From the NCBI GenBank assembly GCA_965644295.1, contig CBFFRP010000395.1, positions 62,001 to 126,000 on the forward strand: 64,000 nt of DNA, read 5' to 3'. The DNA comes from Paraphysomonas bandaiensis. Lineage: Eukaryota; Chrysophyceae. A program made the translations under genes and the position numbers. Numbering within the stretch: position 1 is the first letter of the stretch; each line of letters begins with the position of its first letter. Below are positions 10,980-23,793 of this stretch, piece by piece. Under the pieces are notes generated by a model. That model was not told the DNA's origin and did no database searches. It worked only from the letters and a program-made list of their open reading frames with translations.

Positions 10980-11474
10980 GTATTTGTATGTATGTATGTA
11001 TGTATGTATGTATGTATGTATGTATGTATGTATGTATGTATGTATGTATGTATGTATGTATGTATGTATGTATGTATGTATGTATGTATGTATGTATGTA
11101 TGTATGTATGTATGTATGTATGTATGTATGTATGTATGTATGTATGTATGTATGTATGTATGTATGTATGTATGTATGTATGTATGTATGTATGTATGTA
11201 TGTATGTATGTATGTATGTATGTATGTATGTATGTATGTATGTATGTATGTATGTATGTATGTATGTATGTATGTATGTATGTATGTATGTATGTATGTA
11301 TGTATGTATGTATGTATGTATGTATGTATGTATGTATGTATGTATGTATGTATGTATGTATGTATGTATGTATGTATGTATGTATGTATGTATGTATGTA
11401 TATATGTATGTTGTATGTATGTATGTATGTATGTATGTATGTATGTATGTATGTATGTATGTATGTATGTATGT
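10980..11474 (+). repeat. (TATG)n tetranucleotide array 2
   Basis: About 120 TATG units, with one small interruption near 11400-11412. It lies about 290 bp upstream of SF3B3 with TATG on the SF3B3 sense strand, and it abuts the right arm of the mobile element. Confidence 0.97.
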
Positions 11475-11763
11475 ACAGACAGTGTATGTGTATATGGGGT
11501 CTGTACTTTGCACATGTCGTGTGTTTGGTTTACTTCACGGTATACCAGAATACGCATTGGTATATCTCTGTGTATGTAAGGTGTATGTGAGGTGTTTATT
11601 ATTTTATTGTTTGGTAGTGAAAAGATGAGGATTCACTTATCATACATACTTGACCTCACTACTCTTTTGCACTTCAATTGACATACTGTCTATTGCATCC
11701 TTTCATACTTCAATTTTTGCATAGTGTACGAGTCATATTTGATTCACGTATTTACACTTCAGG

Positions 11764-14700
11764 ATGCATTTGTTGTCACTGAATTTGCAAAAGTCTTCTG
11801 CAATAGTTACTGCTATATATGGTAAACTCCCCTATATAAATATCCATATATATATCCTATTTAATATATATATATAGGGAATTTTTCAGCTCCAAAAAAC
11901 CAAGAAATTGTGATTGCAAGAGGAAGTACACTGGAATTATTAAGACCTGATGATACAGGAAAACTTATATCAATATGTGAAACTCCACTATTTGCTGTCA
12001 TTCGATCACTTCTTCCTTTTCGTCTTGCAGGTATCATATATATATGTATGTATGTGTATGTATGAGTGTGTGTGTGTGTATGTGTATGTTTGAGTGTGTG
12101 TGTATGTATGTAGTGTATGAGTGTGTATATATAGATAGTGTTTAGTTATATAGTAGCTGTATAGTGTGTAGTTGTATTGTAGCAATCTACTAAATATTAT
12201 GTAGTTAGTTCACTAATTATTTGTATATATATGTATGTATGTTTAGTTATCTAGTTGATGTTATCTACTGTATAATATAACACTAATATGAATCTATAGG
12301 AGCTAATAAAGATTATGTTGTTGTTGGATCTGATTCTGGAAAGATCACAATACTTGAATTTAATGCGGATGCAAATGATTGGAAAAGTGTTCATTGTGAA
12401 GTTTTTGGTAAAACGGGTTGCCGTCGTATTGTACCTGGACAATATGTTGCTGCTGATCCTAAAGGACGAGCATTAATGATAGGTAAACAATTGATATATA
12501 TATGATTTCTTTTTAAAGTTTTGCACAGGAAGTATTGAGAAGCAAAAGTTTGTCTATATCATGAATCGTGATTCGGCAAACAGATTAACCATATCTTCTC
12601 CATTGGAAGCCCACAAAACAGAAACAGTTATTTTTTCAATATGTGGAGTTGATGTGGGGTTTGACAACCCTGTATTCGCTATGATAGAGTTGGAATATAA
12701 GGACGCTGATGAGGACCCAACAGGGGAGGCAGCTATGGAGGCGGAGAAGAGGCTCACTTACTATGAGCTTGATCTTGGTCTCAATCATGTTGTGCGTAAA
12801 TGGTCAGAACCAATATCTCGAACCGCTAATATGCTACTGACTGTTCCGGGGGGCGACGATGGACCCTCTGGTGTACTAATATGCGGAGAGAACTGGGTGG
12901 GATATAAGAACCAAGGCCACCCTGAGGTGCGCACAGCTCTGCCACGGCGGCGTGACATGCCCATCCAGAGGGGGCTGCTTATCACATCAGCTGCTGTGCA
13001 CAAGCAGAGAGGACTCTTCTTTTTCATGCTTCAGTCCGAGCTGGGTGACCTCTACAAGGTATCTCTCACACTGAGCCCCACCGACAAGAAGGTGGTGACG
13101 GATGTTGTGGTAACTGTATTCGATACACTTCCTCCAGCCGTTTCTTTTTGTATTACCAAGACAGGACTTATGTTTTCCGCAAGTGAATTTGGAAATCATA
13201 TGTTGCTTCAGTTTCAGAATTTAGGTGACGATGAGAACGCAGTGGTTGCCCATTGTGTTGGCGAAGAAATAAACGAGGAGCTCGGCGACGACTCCGTGTC
13301 TGCCTGTCGTGTGGCCCTCTCCTTCACACCGTCTCCTGTTTTGAAAAACCTTGCTGTGACAGATGAAATTGAGTCTATGGCACCGGTTACCGATATGATT
13401 ATCGATGATATTGGTGGCGAAGGAACTCCTCAGATATATTCTCTCTGTGGACGAGGAAATAGATCTACGATGCGTGTGCTGCGACACGGCGTCTCGGTAA
13501 CTGAGATGGCAGTCTCTGAGTTGCCAGGAAGACCCAACGCCGTTTGGACAGTGCGCGACCACCAGGAGAGTGAAAACGATAAATACATCATCGTATCATT
13601 CAGTAACGCAACACTCGTTCTTTCTATCGGAGATGACGTAGAAGAGGTTACAGACTCCGGCTTCCTAGCATCTGTTCCAACATTAGACGTTGCACTAATG
13701 GCAGACAACGCTCTGCTCCAGGTAAATGCCGAATCAACCACAGTGTACATATTTATTGATACCGTGATGTCGTTAGGTTCACCCGACAGGAATCAGGCAC
13801 ATTCGTCGTGATCCTCATAGTGGCAATGAAAAGCGCATTAGTGAGTGGAAGACACCAGGGAAGCGGCAAATTGAAAGAGCCTCCGCTAATTCTAGACAGG
13901 TCGCCATTTCGCTTGCTGGAGGAGAAATTACATACTTTGAGATCGACCAAGCAGGGCAATTAGTTGAGATGAAGACACATGATTTTGGGCATCAGGTTGC
14001 ATGCCTTGATGTCGGTGAAGTGCCCGCGGGGCGGTCAAGATCATCGTTTCTTGCTGTAGGCGGGTACGACAACACTGTCCAAATCCTTTCACTGGAGCCC
14101 AACGACCTGCTTGTAATGCGGTCGACCATGATGTTGCCAAAACGTCCTGAGTCTGTGTGTCTAGTTCATATGGACAGCGAGGCGAGTGCAGCTGCACCGG
14201 AAGCAGGAAGCTCATCAGCTGGCCAGAAGAAAGGCTACACTTCGGCTATGTATTTGAACATTGGTCTCGTCAATGGTGTACTGCACAGAGTCGCAGTAGA
14301 TAGTACCGCGGGGACAATGTCGGACTCTAGATGTCGCTTATTGGGAATAAAGCCGGTGAAGCTTTTCCGAGTGATGGTTCGTGGCCGTCGAGGAGTCCTG
14401 GCGCTGTCTACTAGGACATGGCTACTCTATAATTACCAGGGTAGGTACTTTCAGGCACCTATTTCATATGAGACGCTGGAGTTTGCATCGAATTTTGCCT
14501 CTGAGGTCTGTCCTGAAGGTATTGTCGCGATAGCGTCGAATACTCTGCGCATTATTACAGTCGACAACCTTGGTGCCATGTTCAATCAGACTGTACATCC
14601 CCTGCGTTATACACCGAGAAAGATGCTTCGATTACCAGGCACTTCACACGTAGCTGTAATCGAAACGGATCACAACGAGTACGGGGAGGCCGAAAAGGAG

Positions 14701-16171
14701 AAATTAGCTGCTGCCATGGCCGCAGAATCATCTAGTTCTGAAAACAAAGAGCAAAATGGCGACGACGATATGGAGATCGATAGTGAATCGACTACGAACG
14801 GACAACCTGTTGAGAATACAGTGAATGGCACAGATGATGATGCCGAAGGTGACGAAGAGGTACGTTTGCCTGTTCGAGGTCCGTTGCCACCGACAGAAGG
14901 GCATTGGGCCTCCTGCATTCGAATTATGGACCCTGTTTCGGGCAATGCTTTGGAGCTTCTAGAGTTGACAGACAACGAAGCCGCGTTCTCTATCTGTACA
15001 TGTGTCTTTTCGCATATCTCCGAGGAGATGTTTATAGTTGTAGGGACCGCAAAAGATATGACTCTTCATCCCAGAAAAGTCACTTGTGGTAATATGTTTG
15101 ATTAAAAGTAACTTTTCCCTGTGGTGTAATTGGTGGAATTAGGGTACATTAATGTATATCGACTCCTTGGTGATAGACTACAACTGCTCCACAAGACCCC
15201 ACTGGAAGATGTCCCGTTGGCTCTATGCGAGTTCCACGGAAAGCTTCTCGTTGGTAATTTATTTTTGTACTTGACTACATACACTCTTTGAAACTACTTT
15301 TCAGGTGTAGGGAGATCGATTCGAATGTTTGAGCTTGGTAAGAAGAAGCTATTGAGAAAATGTGAGAACAAAGGGTTTCCGAGTGGTATTATGAAACTTC
15401 ATGTCAATGGAGATCGGATATATGCCAGCGACATGTCTGAGTCTGTACATTTCGTAAAATATAGGAGGCAAGACAACTCCTTGGTGATATTTGCAGATGA
15501 GTACTCTCCAAGGTATGATCTCTGTGTATCTACTTCAGGATGTAACCACTGTACTTTTCTTAGATACATGACTACTTCCTGTATCCTCGATTACGACACT
15601 GTTGCTGGAGCCGATAAATTTGGAAATGTTTGGGTTCTTCAGCTTCCTTTCAAAGCAAACGATGATATTGACAACCCAACTGGGTCCCGATTACTATGGG
15701 ATCAAGGGTTATTAAATGGTGCTCCCACAAAGGCTCAGGTACGTGGTCGACAATGTGTCTGCTGTGTTGACGTCACGTTCGTTTTTTCAGCTCCTAACGC
15801 ACTTCCATTTGGGTGAAGCTGTCACTTCAATGGTAAAATGTTCGTTTGTACCCGGTGGCGAGGAAGCCATTATTGTAGCGACTGTGATGGGTGGTATATA
15901 CGCTTTTTTACCATTCCGTAGAAAGGACGATGTAGAGTTCTTCCAGCATCTGGAGATGTATATGCGGCAAGAATGGCCTAGTCTTGTCCAACGAGACCAT
16001 CTCTCATACAGATCTTATTTTCAACCGGTAAAGGATACTGTTGATGGCGACCTGTGTGAGCAGTATGGTCGTATGCCCCCGAGCAAACAGAAGGAAATTG
16101 CTGATGACCTCAACAGAACACCACCAGAGATGATGAAAAAACTCGAAGAAACCAGGAATAGCTTGCTCTAG
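11764..16171 (+). CDS. SF3B3: Splicing factor 3B subunit 3 (SAP130)
   Basis: Nine exons (11764-11821, 11878-12030, 12300-12482, 12529-13721, 13777-15088, 15143-15253, 15305-15512, 15564-15738, 15791-16171), 1257 aa, close to the usual ~1217. The family is recognisable end to end: VVGSDSGKI, GCRRIVPGQ, LDLGLNHVVRK, GPSGVLICGENW, VSELPGRPNAVWTVR, EWKTPGKRQI, YLNIGLVNGVL, CPEGIVAIASNTLRI, LDYDTVAGADKFGN, DGDLCEQYG and the C-terminal NRTPPEMMKKLEETR. SF3B3 is the three-beta-propeller (DDB1/CPSF-A-like) scaffold of the U2 snRNP SF3b complex. An acidic insertion around residues 780-830 (DDDMEIDSES, TDDDAEGDEE) makes it longer than average. Intron 2 (12031-12299) is unusually long and TG/TA microsatellite-rich. 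Confidence 0.97.
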
Positions 16172-17068
16172 AAATGAGACCAGAATACAGTTTGTCGAGA
16201 TGTCATAGCAGGTACTCAATTTCAAAACTTAAGGTGTGGGTGTGAGAAGTGCTTCGGCTGCAGTAATTAATAAGCATTTGAATAGTTTATTGTTGTTTAC
16301 TCTTTACAATAAGTTCACACATTATATTTTTCGCTATTGTTTCTATCTATTCTTACGATGACAACTTACTTGTGCTTCTTCGTTTTCATAAATCAAACAT
16401 TAGGCATTAGAGCATAATAAATTCGATTGAGTCTCTAGATATCATTTTCTGAAATACTGTAGAATAACAAACGTCTAAATAATATGTACATTTTCAATTA
16501 ACGAAATAACTAAGCACCTAATGTATTTGTGTATTTCACAACAGTAGTAGGAATCCATTTACAATGCAATCCCCACTCTCTTTGAGCTGTTGTTGAATTG
16601 AAATTGGGACATCAAATCATAATTGCAATTATAATTGACTCCAGCTTACGTCAATTAATTGATATAAAATACCACCTTTTTATACTAAAAAGTTGATAAA
16701 AAGCGAAAATCTAATTTTTACGATAAAATCGAAAATTGATAAAAACTATAATATCCATAGGATATAGGATTATATTACATAATAGTTCATTTAAATAATT
16801 GGCGATATGAGGGATAAACTGGTACCAGAAGTCACTGCACGAGTGTTCCTTGAGAAGAGAAGTGATAATAACGAAGAGGTTGCAATGTTTCCAATGCATT
16901 GTGGTTTCATTGTGGATGGGTGGACGTGCAGCAAGGAACATTAAGATTAAAATGATGACTTCAGAACATATGAGGAGACATATCGTTAATAGATTCAATA
17001 ATTTAATATATTCCAAAACAAGTATGGGCTATACTATGCACATATGTATTGAAATCAGAGCTTTAATG
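16172..17068. other. Convergent 3' intergenic region
   Basis: AT-rich sequence between the 3' ends of SF3B3 and the cyclo-ligase. A 101-codon minus-strand frame at 16711-17016 is hydrophobic but shows no family resemblance or splice context, so it is not called. Confidence 0.45.
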
Positions 17069-17847
17069 TTACAAAATACCATCATAGGTCGCGCTACTGT
17101 ATAACCCAGATGGGGTGGCAACAAAGTCCAGTACCCTACACACATATAATTAAAAACACAGAAATGTCGACATTCCTTACTAGCCTGTCATGTTCATCCA
17201 GTGGAACCTCATCAAGGAGCTGGTCATCAAAGCCGAGACCCTGATAACAGAATATTACAACGCTATTAAGTCAACTACAGAAACTCACCACAGTCAACGG
17301 AACTCTGCGTTGACGGCTGATGTTCGCCTCAGATAATGCCTCCAAGAAGCAGTCTACATAACAACATAAGTCTCCATAACTAATCAATATATTCCAATTT
17401 ACCATAATAACCCCTTCCATGTCCTACACGGCCACAGTTACGGTCAAATGCTACACCAGGTACTAATACCAAATCAATAGCTGTACATGTTTCCATTGAA
17501 CAACTTCTCATCGTATCAGGTGGTTCAGGTATACCCCATTTAGATAATGGAAACCCTTTAATTTGTTCCATAGAATCTAATTCATGTATTTCCATATCAG
17601 AACTATTCATTCCTATAACTTTAGGTACAAAAACACGTTTACCATTTTGAAAAGCATCTTTTAAAATTAAATCAGTATTAATTTCATTTGGCATTGATAA
17701 AAAACAACATATAGCAGATGCATTAAGATATGAAGATAACTGTTGAATACGATGAATACATTCATAACTTTGTGAGAGTTTGTTACTATCAGACAATGAT
17801 TTTAATGTTGTTTTAATTAATTTACGAATTTCTGATTTAGTTTTCAT
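17069..17847 (-). CDS. MTHFS: 5-formyltetrahydrofolate cyclo-ligase
   Basis: Four exons (17847-17403, 17353-17289, 17240-17185, 17135-17069), 210 aa. It converts 5-formyl-THF to 5,10-methenyl-THF using ATP. Family signatures are [55 protein letters not shown], with the last D supplied by exon 2, then VGLGFDDQLLDEVPLDEHDR. The final exon gives VLDFVATPSGLY, a normal family C-terminus. That exon joins in frame only if the third intron begins with GC (AG|GCTAGT) instead of GT. An in-frame upstream ATG at 17871 could add eight residues. Confidence 0.93.
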
Positions 17848-17950
17848 GATTGTTATGAATGTATGTCTCACTCACTCTCTCTCTATATATACATACATAC
17901 ATGAGATAGAGAAGGAATAAGCAACATCACAATCCTACCAGAACATCTAT

Positions 17951-18190
17951 ATGCACGTATGTATGTATGTATGTATGTATGTATGTATGTATGTATGTAT
18001 GTATGTATGTATGTATGTATGTATGTACGTATGTATGTATGTATGTATGTATGTATGTATGTATGTATGTATGTATGTATGTATGTATGTATGTATGTAT
18101 GTATGTATGTATGTATGTATGTATGTATGTATGTATGTATGTATGTATGTATGTATGTATGTATGTATGTATGTATGTATGTATGTATAT
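17951..18190 (+). repeat. (TATG)n tetranucleotide array 3
   Basis: About 58 units, interrupted by single TACG variants near 17955 and 18027. The array is about 105 bp upstream of the cyclo-ligase start (minus strand), on the side shared with ZW10. Confidence 0.97.
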
Positions 18191-18521
18191 TCAAATTTGT
18201 GAGTGTGTTGAGTCAAGGAGGCCATTTCACAGCTCCAACTCTGTTTAGAACTCCATCGTGCAGTCATATACAAGTGACTCGATAGGCGATTCACTGGATT
18301 AAACAGTCAATCACCAGGTAAGTCGCAGCATGTTTATTAGTAGGGCATTTAGCATTACATCATGTGTGGTTTTGTATTATTCAGTGACCTCTGCTTATAA
18401 TGTATGTATAATAACGTACAAAGGGTAGTATATGTATACAGTGCCATGTGAATACAGTATTATGATCAAATAATTCGATTATGTATGTATTGCACTTCGT
18501 ATTAAGGAATTGTCGTTTAAC

Positions 18522-19632
18522 GTGTATATGTATATGCAGTCGAAGTGTGTGTGATGTTCATGTATATGTATATGCAGTCGAAGTGTGTGTGATGTTCATG
18601 TATATGTATATGCAGTCGAAGTGTGTGTGATGTTCATGTGTATGTATATGCAATCGAAGTGTGTGTGATGTTCATGTGTGTGTGATGTTCATGTATATGT
18701 ATATGCAGTCGAAGTGTGTGTGATGTTCATGTATATGTATATGCAGTCGAAGTGTGTGTGATGTTCATGTATATGTATATGCAGTCGAAGTGTGTGTGAT
18801 GTTCATGTATATGTATATGCAGTCGAAGTGTGTGTGATGTTCATGTATATGTATATGCAGTCGAAGTGTGTGTGATGTTCATGTATATGTATATGCAGTC
18901 GAAGTGTGTGTGATGTTCATGTGTATGTATATGCAATCGAAGTGTGTGTGATGTTCATGTGTGTGTGATGTTCATGTATATGTATATGCAGTCGAAGTGT
19001 GTGTGATGTTCATGTATATGTATATGCAGTCGAAGTGTGTGTGATGTTCATGTGTATGTATATGCAGTCGAAGTGTGTGTGATGTTCATGTGTATGTATA
19101 TGCAATCGAAGTGTGTGTGATGTTCATGTGTGTGTGATGTTCATGTATATGTATATGCAGTCGAAGTGTGTGTGATGTTCATGTGTATGTATATGCAATC
19201 GAAGTGTGTGTGATGTTCATGTGTATGTATATGCAGTCGAAGTGTGTGTGATGTTCATGTGTATGTATATGCAATCGAAGTGTGTGTGATGTTCATGTGT
19301 ATGTATATGCAGTCGAAGTGTGTGTGATGTTCATGTGTGTGTATATGCAATCGAAGTGTGTGTGATGTTCATGTGTATGTATATGCAGTCGAAGTGTGTG
19401 TGATGTTCATGTGTGTGTATATGCAGTCGAAGTGTGTGTGATGTTCATGTGTATGTATATGCAGTCGAAGTGTGTGTGATGTTCATGTGTATGTATATGC
19501 AGTCGAAGTGTGTGTGATGTTCATGTGTGTGTATATGCAGTCGAAGTGTGTGTGATGTTCATGTGTATGTATATGCAGTCGAAGTGTGTGTGATGTTCAT
19601 GTGTGTGTATATGCAGTCGAAGTGTGTGTGTA
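18522..19632 (+). repeat. 38-bp minisatellite upstream of ZW10
   Basis: About 28 copies of a 38-bp unit with core GCAGTCGAAGTGTGTGTGAT. Two sub-types alternate: TATATGTATATGCAGTCG and GTGTATGTATATGCAATCG. In three places a 15-bp partial unit (CATGTGTGTGATGTT) is inserted after a CAATCG copy. This suggests that multi-unit blocks were duplicated. The array ends about 90 bp before the ZW10 start codon. Confidence 0.95.
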
Positions 19633-19724
19633 TTGCTGTGTGTGCGTATTAATATAGCTGTATATGTATATATATGGAGATGTGTTATAAGATTGCTATA
19701 TATATATAGAGAGAGAGCTCTATT

Positions 19725-22700
19725 ATGGATCAGAGCATCAGCGAACAAATTACATCTCTCCGATCAGAGATCAAGTCTTATGGTTCTGATATTGTTAATC
19801 ATGTGAGTGCACTGTATTCTCAGCATAAAGGGACAGTTGACCTCAAGAGCGATCCACGAAACGTATTGAAGGTAACCACTACATACGAACAGTACATATA
19901 TACACACACACATATATATATGTATATGTCTTCTTAGAAAAATCTTAGACATGTATATATATATGTGTGTATCTATAGAGATGTATATATATGGATATGT
20001 ATGTATAGATATTTACTTAGAAGTTTACTGATGTTTACATGTATGTTGATGGATTGTTAGTATTACTATAATATTTATGTGTTCAACATTATAGATACTA
20101 CAGCATGATGTTCACCAACTGCTTCGGGAGGCTAGGGAATCAAGCGATTACAATTCGAAATATATGTCTGACATTGCTGAATGTGAGTCTATGGCATCAA
20201 CGCTCGAACAAATATCTGCTGCCAGTAAAAGTATAGCTCATTTTGAAGAAATGTTGGTTAGTTCTGATATTGATGCCGCTTGCAATGCTCTACACGAAAT
20301 GGATGAACATATCCGAGCTGTTCCCACAGAAAATTCAGTTGTAGGATCAGGGGCGGTATGCGACATGTTGCGGCGGGAGTCTAAGCTGCTTCGGTCGCGG
20401 TTTGTGTCTCGTGTGCGGCGACTACTGCGGGATTGTGTTCAGGTGTCACGTGGTCGTATTAATGTTCTCAAAGAGCTCAGTGGCATACTACGGAGCGACG
20501 ATACTCTACTCACGTCCTCGATCCCGCTTTCTAATATATGGACAGTTCTCCTGTCTTGTGGTGGTAGTGGGTGTGCGGAGGCTGTAGAGCGTGTTGTGAC
20601 AGAAGTATGGACGGATGTCATAGCTCCTCTATGGAGAGAGAAGAAATCGATTTCACCCAGAACAGTGAATGGCGATAACCGATCAGAGATGCTAATCGAG
20701 TTGTCGTGTGCTGAGATATCAGCAGTTGATGTTGGCAGTGGTAATTCGCTTGACTGCATCTATGGTGTGATAAATGATTGGTGTATAGATACTCTAACAT
20801 GTGGGACGTTGCCCCCTTGCCGCATGAAGTATGCGCATTTACTCGACACTCTGGGCCAAATTATGGGCTTCCTGTATTCGGAGGTCTTCTGCTCCGATGA
20901 GCGGGTTTGTATTTCTACCTAATCCTGTGTCTCTGTCCTAAGCTGTTTACAGGTATTGCAGCATGCTTGTGAGGCTTTTAATCGCCCTCCTTCTGGTGGA
21001 GGAATATGTCTGCTTCCCGCATTGCGGGACACTCTCGTGTCTATCATTCCTAAAACAGAGAGTGAAATGGAATTATTTCAAGGCGCTGTAACAGGGCCAA
21101 TTGCTGAGTTCGAGAAGAAAGTAGAGCTATTTGGCTTGCTTCCTGAAACAGAAGTAAGTGGAGAGGGCCTGTTGTCTGCTGCTGCAAGAGACATTCGTGG
21201 GAAGTTTCTAGAGGCTCGGTGCGGACTCTTGTTGTTGTTACTGCTACAAATGACATTTTTTCTGCTTCTATAGACGGTATGAGGTATTGACGAGAGCCCG
21301 CACGTTAGTGCTTGGTGACTATCACAACACGATGTTGGGCACAGGAGACGCTCTTGAAGACGATCAATCTACTGCCGGTACCATTGGTGACCCCAGAGAG
21401 ATGTTGGAACAGTCTGGATCCACCTTCTCTTTCCAGGCTCTGCCATTTGAGCCCTGTCAGATTTCTCTAGCTGCATGTAGACTTCTCAAGCTTGTACATG
21501 AGGTAATTTACATAAATAGCAAGTTCATTGTGGAGTGATGGTCCATACAGGTGATGAAGCAGGCGTGCTCATCAAAGACCCCTGAGTTGGCCTCCATGCT
21601 CTATCAGGTTTATTCTACATATTTTGAGCTGAATCACCACTTCGTGGCTCATATATTATCTATAGTCTGCAAGGGACTGCTTTGAGATATTCGCTGCCTG
21701 TGTACAATCCAAATTCGCTGATGTTATTGAGACCGTCCCTCGCATGGGTGCAGTGTGAGTGTTCATTCCGTTTTCTTAACTAGTGTTGTGATGACCAGTG
21801 CGATGCAGGTTCTATAACGACTGCTGCTACATTGCTCACAACGCAACACTCATCACACACGCCTATCGTCAGGTGTTTTGTTGATGTACTTCCTTGTATT
21901 CTTTTTGATTGTGATGCAGGATATTGGTGCAGTTAATCCCGACCTCCAGGGCTGTGTAGGGTTTGTTGATTTCATACCTCGCTTTAGGTGGCTGTCATGC
22001 ATTCCTGTGCACTTCGTCAATGTCATTCTGCCTGTCCTTCTGTATCTAGGGCAATGGGAGAGCGCTGTTTGCAGGGGCACGTAGAAGAGCAAAAGAAAAC
22101 CCTACTGGTGCTACTTGGTAAGGTTCGCGTATACGTAGCTGAAGAGGAGGAGGCGGATGAGTTTTCCGGTGGAGGACCTCTCGGTCCTGATATGGAAGGG
22201 AGCAATAGTGAAGAGGCTGCGGCAGTGTTAGTTAAACACATGGGTCGGCTCAAAGGACAATGGCAGAGTGTATTGCAGGAGTCTGTATACAATAGACTAG
22301 TTGGGTTTCTGCTGGAAGTAGTACTGCGCCGTGCCATGCGGCCTGTTCTAGAGGTGATAGTAGATATTCTCCTGGTGACTTTAGTTCTTCTGACGAATTT
22401 TTAACAAAGGCAAAGTATATATCGGAGAGTACTGCCACTGATGTGAGTCGTGTATTCAAGATCATTCAAAAGTCCAGGTCACTTTTTTCAGTGTTTTGTT
22501 GCTTTGTAAGGAATGACGAGTTTATTCTTAGGAGTGTTTTTTCTGACGCTAGGGACGATGAGAGCCTTCTTACTCTCGTAGGGTCGTGGGGAAAGTTTTG
22601 TGCCCTGTCTGATTTATTGGAATTCAGCTTAAGCGAAATTGCGGAATGGTTACCAAGGTGGTTATGTTGTGTATTCATCCTGAGTAGACGTCATTTTTTT

Positions 22701-22820
22701 CGTAGGCGGAAGTTCTCGTCATTTACAGGAAATGAGATGGCTTCTCTTGTTCGTGCTCTATTTGAAGACTCTGCAAGACGACAGAATATTTTGTCTTCCA
22801 TTCTTGAGATATCGAAGTAA
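19725..22820 (+). CDS. ZW10: ZW10 homologue (Dsl1/NRZ and RZZ tethering subunit)
   Basis: Ten or eleven exons: 19725-19871, 20095-20904, 20953-21218, 21274-21502, 21551-21607, 21666-21754, 21809-21872, 21920-21987, 22050-22353, then 22410 to 22820. About 800 aa. The diagnostic segment is FYNDCCYIAHNATLITHAYR in the C-terminal half, where ZW10 proteins have an N-C-x-Y-x-A-H motif. It is preceded by a C-x-LL-x-LV-HEVM helix and followed by a typical C-terminus (MASLVRALFEDSARRQNILS). The N-terminus is helical, starting with Q-rich coiled coil. ZW10 works in ER-Golgi retrograde tethering and, in many eukaryotes, at kinetochores. A 48-nt, in-frame candidate intron (22658-22705) leaves the exact tail uncertain, and the 22354-22409 intron uses a weak AAAG acceptor. 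Confidence 0.82.
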
Positions 22821-23793
22821 ATTTAAATAACTTCGGTGTAGGTACCGCAGGAAGAAGTCGTAATATATTGTAGTGCGTTAAGTATTGAGAAGTTGTATAG
22901 ATTCAGTGTGCGTTTTATATGACATACCTTATGCCAATACCAGAATTAAATAGTGAAAGTTGACTCGGTGATGGTGGATCACATATTAAATAATGGAGAA
23001 TCATGTCAAATGTGTCTATGACTCGCTTCTTTGAGTGCATATGCTGTTAGAAAAAGACATAACTGAACAATGCTTTCACTATGCTGATATTATAAGTTAG
23101 AAACACATAGTAAAATATAATAAACTTAAGATCAATACACTTGTCATGATGTCATTCATTGTCAATTGCGAAATTCATATTGCCTCAATTATCAACTACC
23201 AATAATTTCCGTACAATCTTGTTAGATATCACGATCTTTCAGTTTCGCTACTATGATTGCTATCATAACATTTTAGTTTTCATAATACAGTTAAACACTT
23301 AACATTCTTTCATTAACAGTCATAATAGAAATAGTTCTGAACTACAGCTTGTAAGCTTGTAATTGCTCTCAAACAGCAAAGCTCAAGTTATGCCGAATAA
23401 AATGTACGTACACTAATATAGAGTAGATAATATTCGTTCTAACTATTTAGAACGTTGTAGATAGTCATTCTCTCACAACGCACAACATATTCTACGGCAT
23501 CTAGTTACAGCTTTAAGTGCACTACACTGAGTAGTGAGTACACTGGAAGCGGAAGATAGGTAGATATTCTACTAGTTGATGTTGCCTGTGATTGGTACGT
23601 TGCTTGGTGTATTGTTTTTTGCATCAACTCATTCTACTTGCTCCAAAATTCTGTTTTTGTGAAGTACAAGGTGATTGGTATATCCTACTAGCCATCAAAT
23701 AGCTCTAAGAATATATCTGCTTATGGAAAAGGTGTTAGGGTTCCACCAATTCTAGCATACGTTATAAACTACAATTAATGAAATTTTACAATT
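22821..23793. other. Convergent 3' intergenic region with dispersed repeat copy
   Basis: Lies between the ZW10 3' end and the NB-ARC/TPR gene 3' end. No gene is seen. Its central part matches a second convergent region near 43 kb. Confidence 0.5.
23115..23395 (+). repeat. Dispersed repeat, copy 1
   Basis: Shares an ordered series of blocks with 42860-43125 on the same strand: TCAATTGC-AAATTCAT, AACTACCAAT-ATTT, TACRATCTT, TTCGCTACTAT, CCTATCAT or GCTATCAT, GAACTACAGCTT and CTCTCAAACAG-AAA-CTCAA. The spacing is similar, with small indels. Divergence is high by eye (roughly 70 percent matching). Confidence 0.6.

Noticed and set aside
10869-11628. Several 150-216 codon MYVC or HTYI repeat frames around each TATG array
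   Set aside because: A tetranucleotide without stop codons is open in every frame; these are not genes.
16711-17016. 101-codon hydrophobic minus-strand frame
   Set aside because: AT-rich chance frame with no family resemblance, located just downstream of the cyclo-ligase terminal exon.
18522-19632. CRISPR-like regular repeat array
   Set aside because: Units are contiguous with no unique spacers and the genome is eukaryotic; it is a minisatellite.
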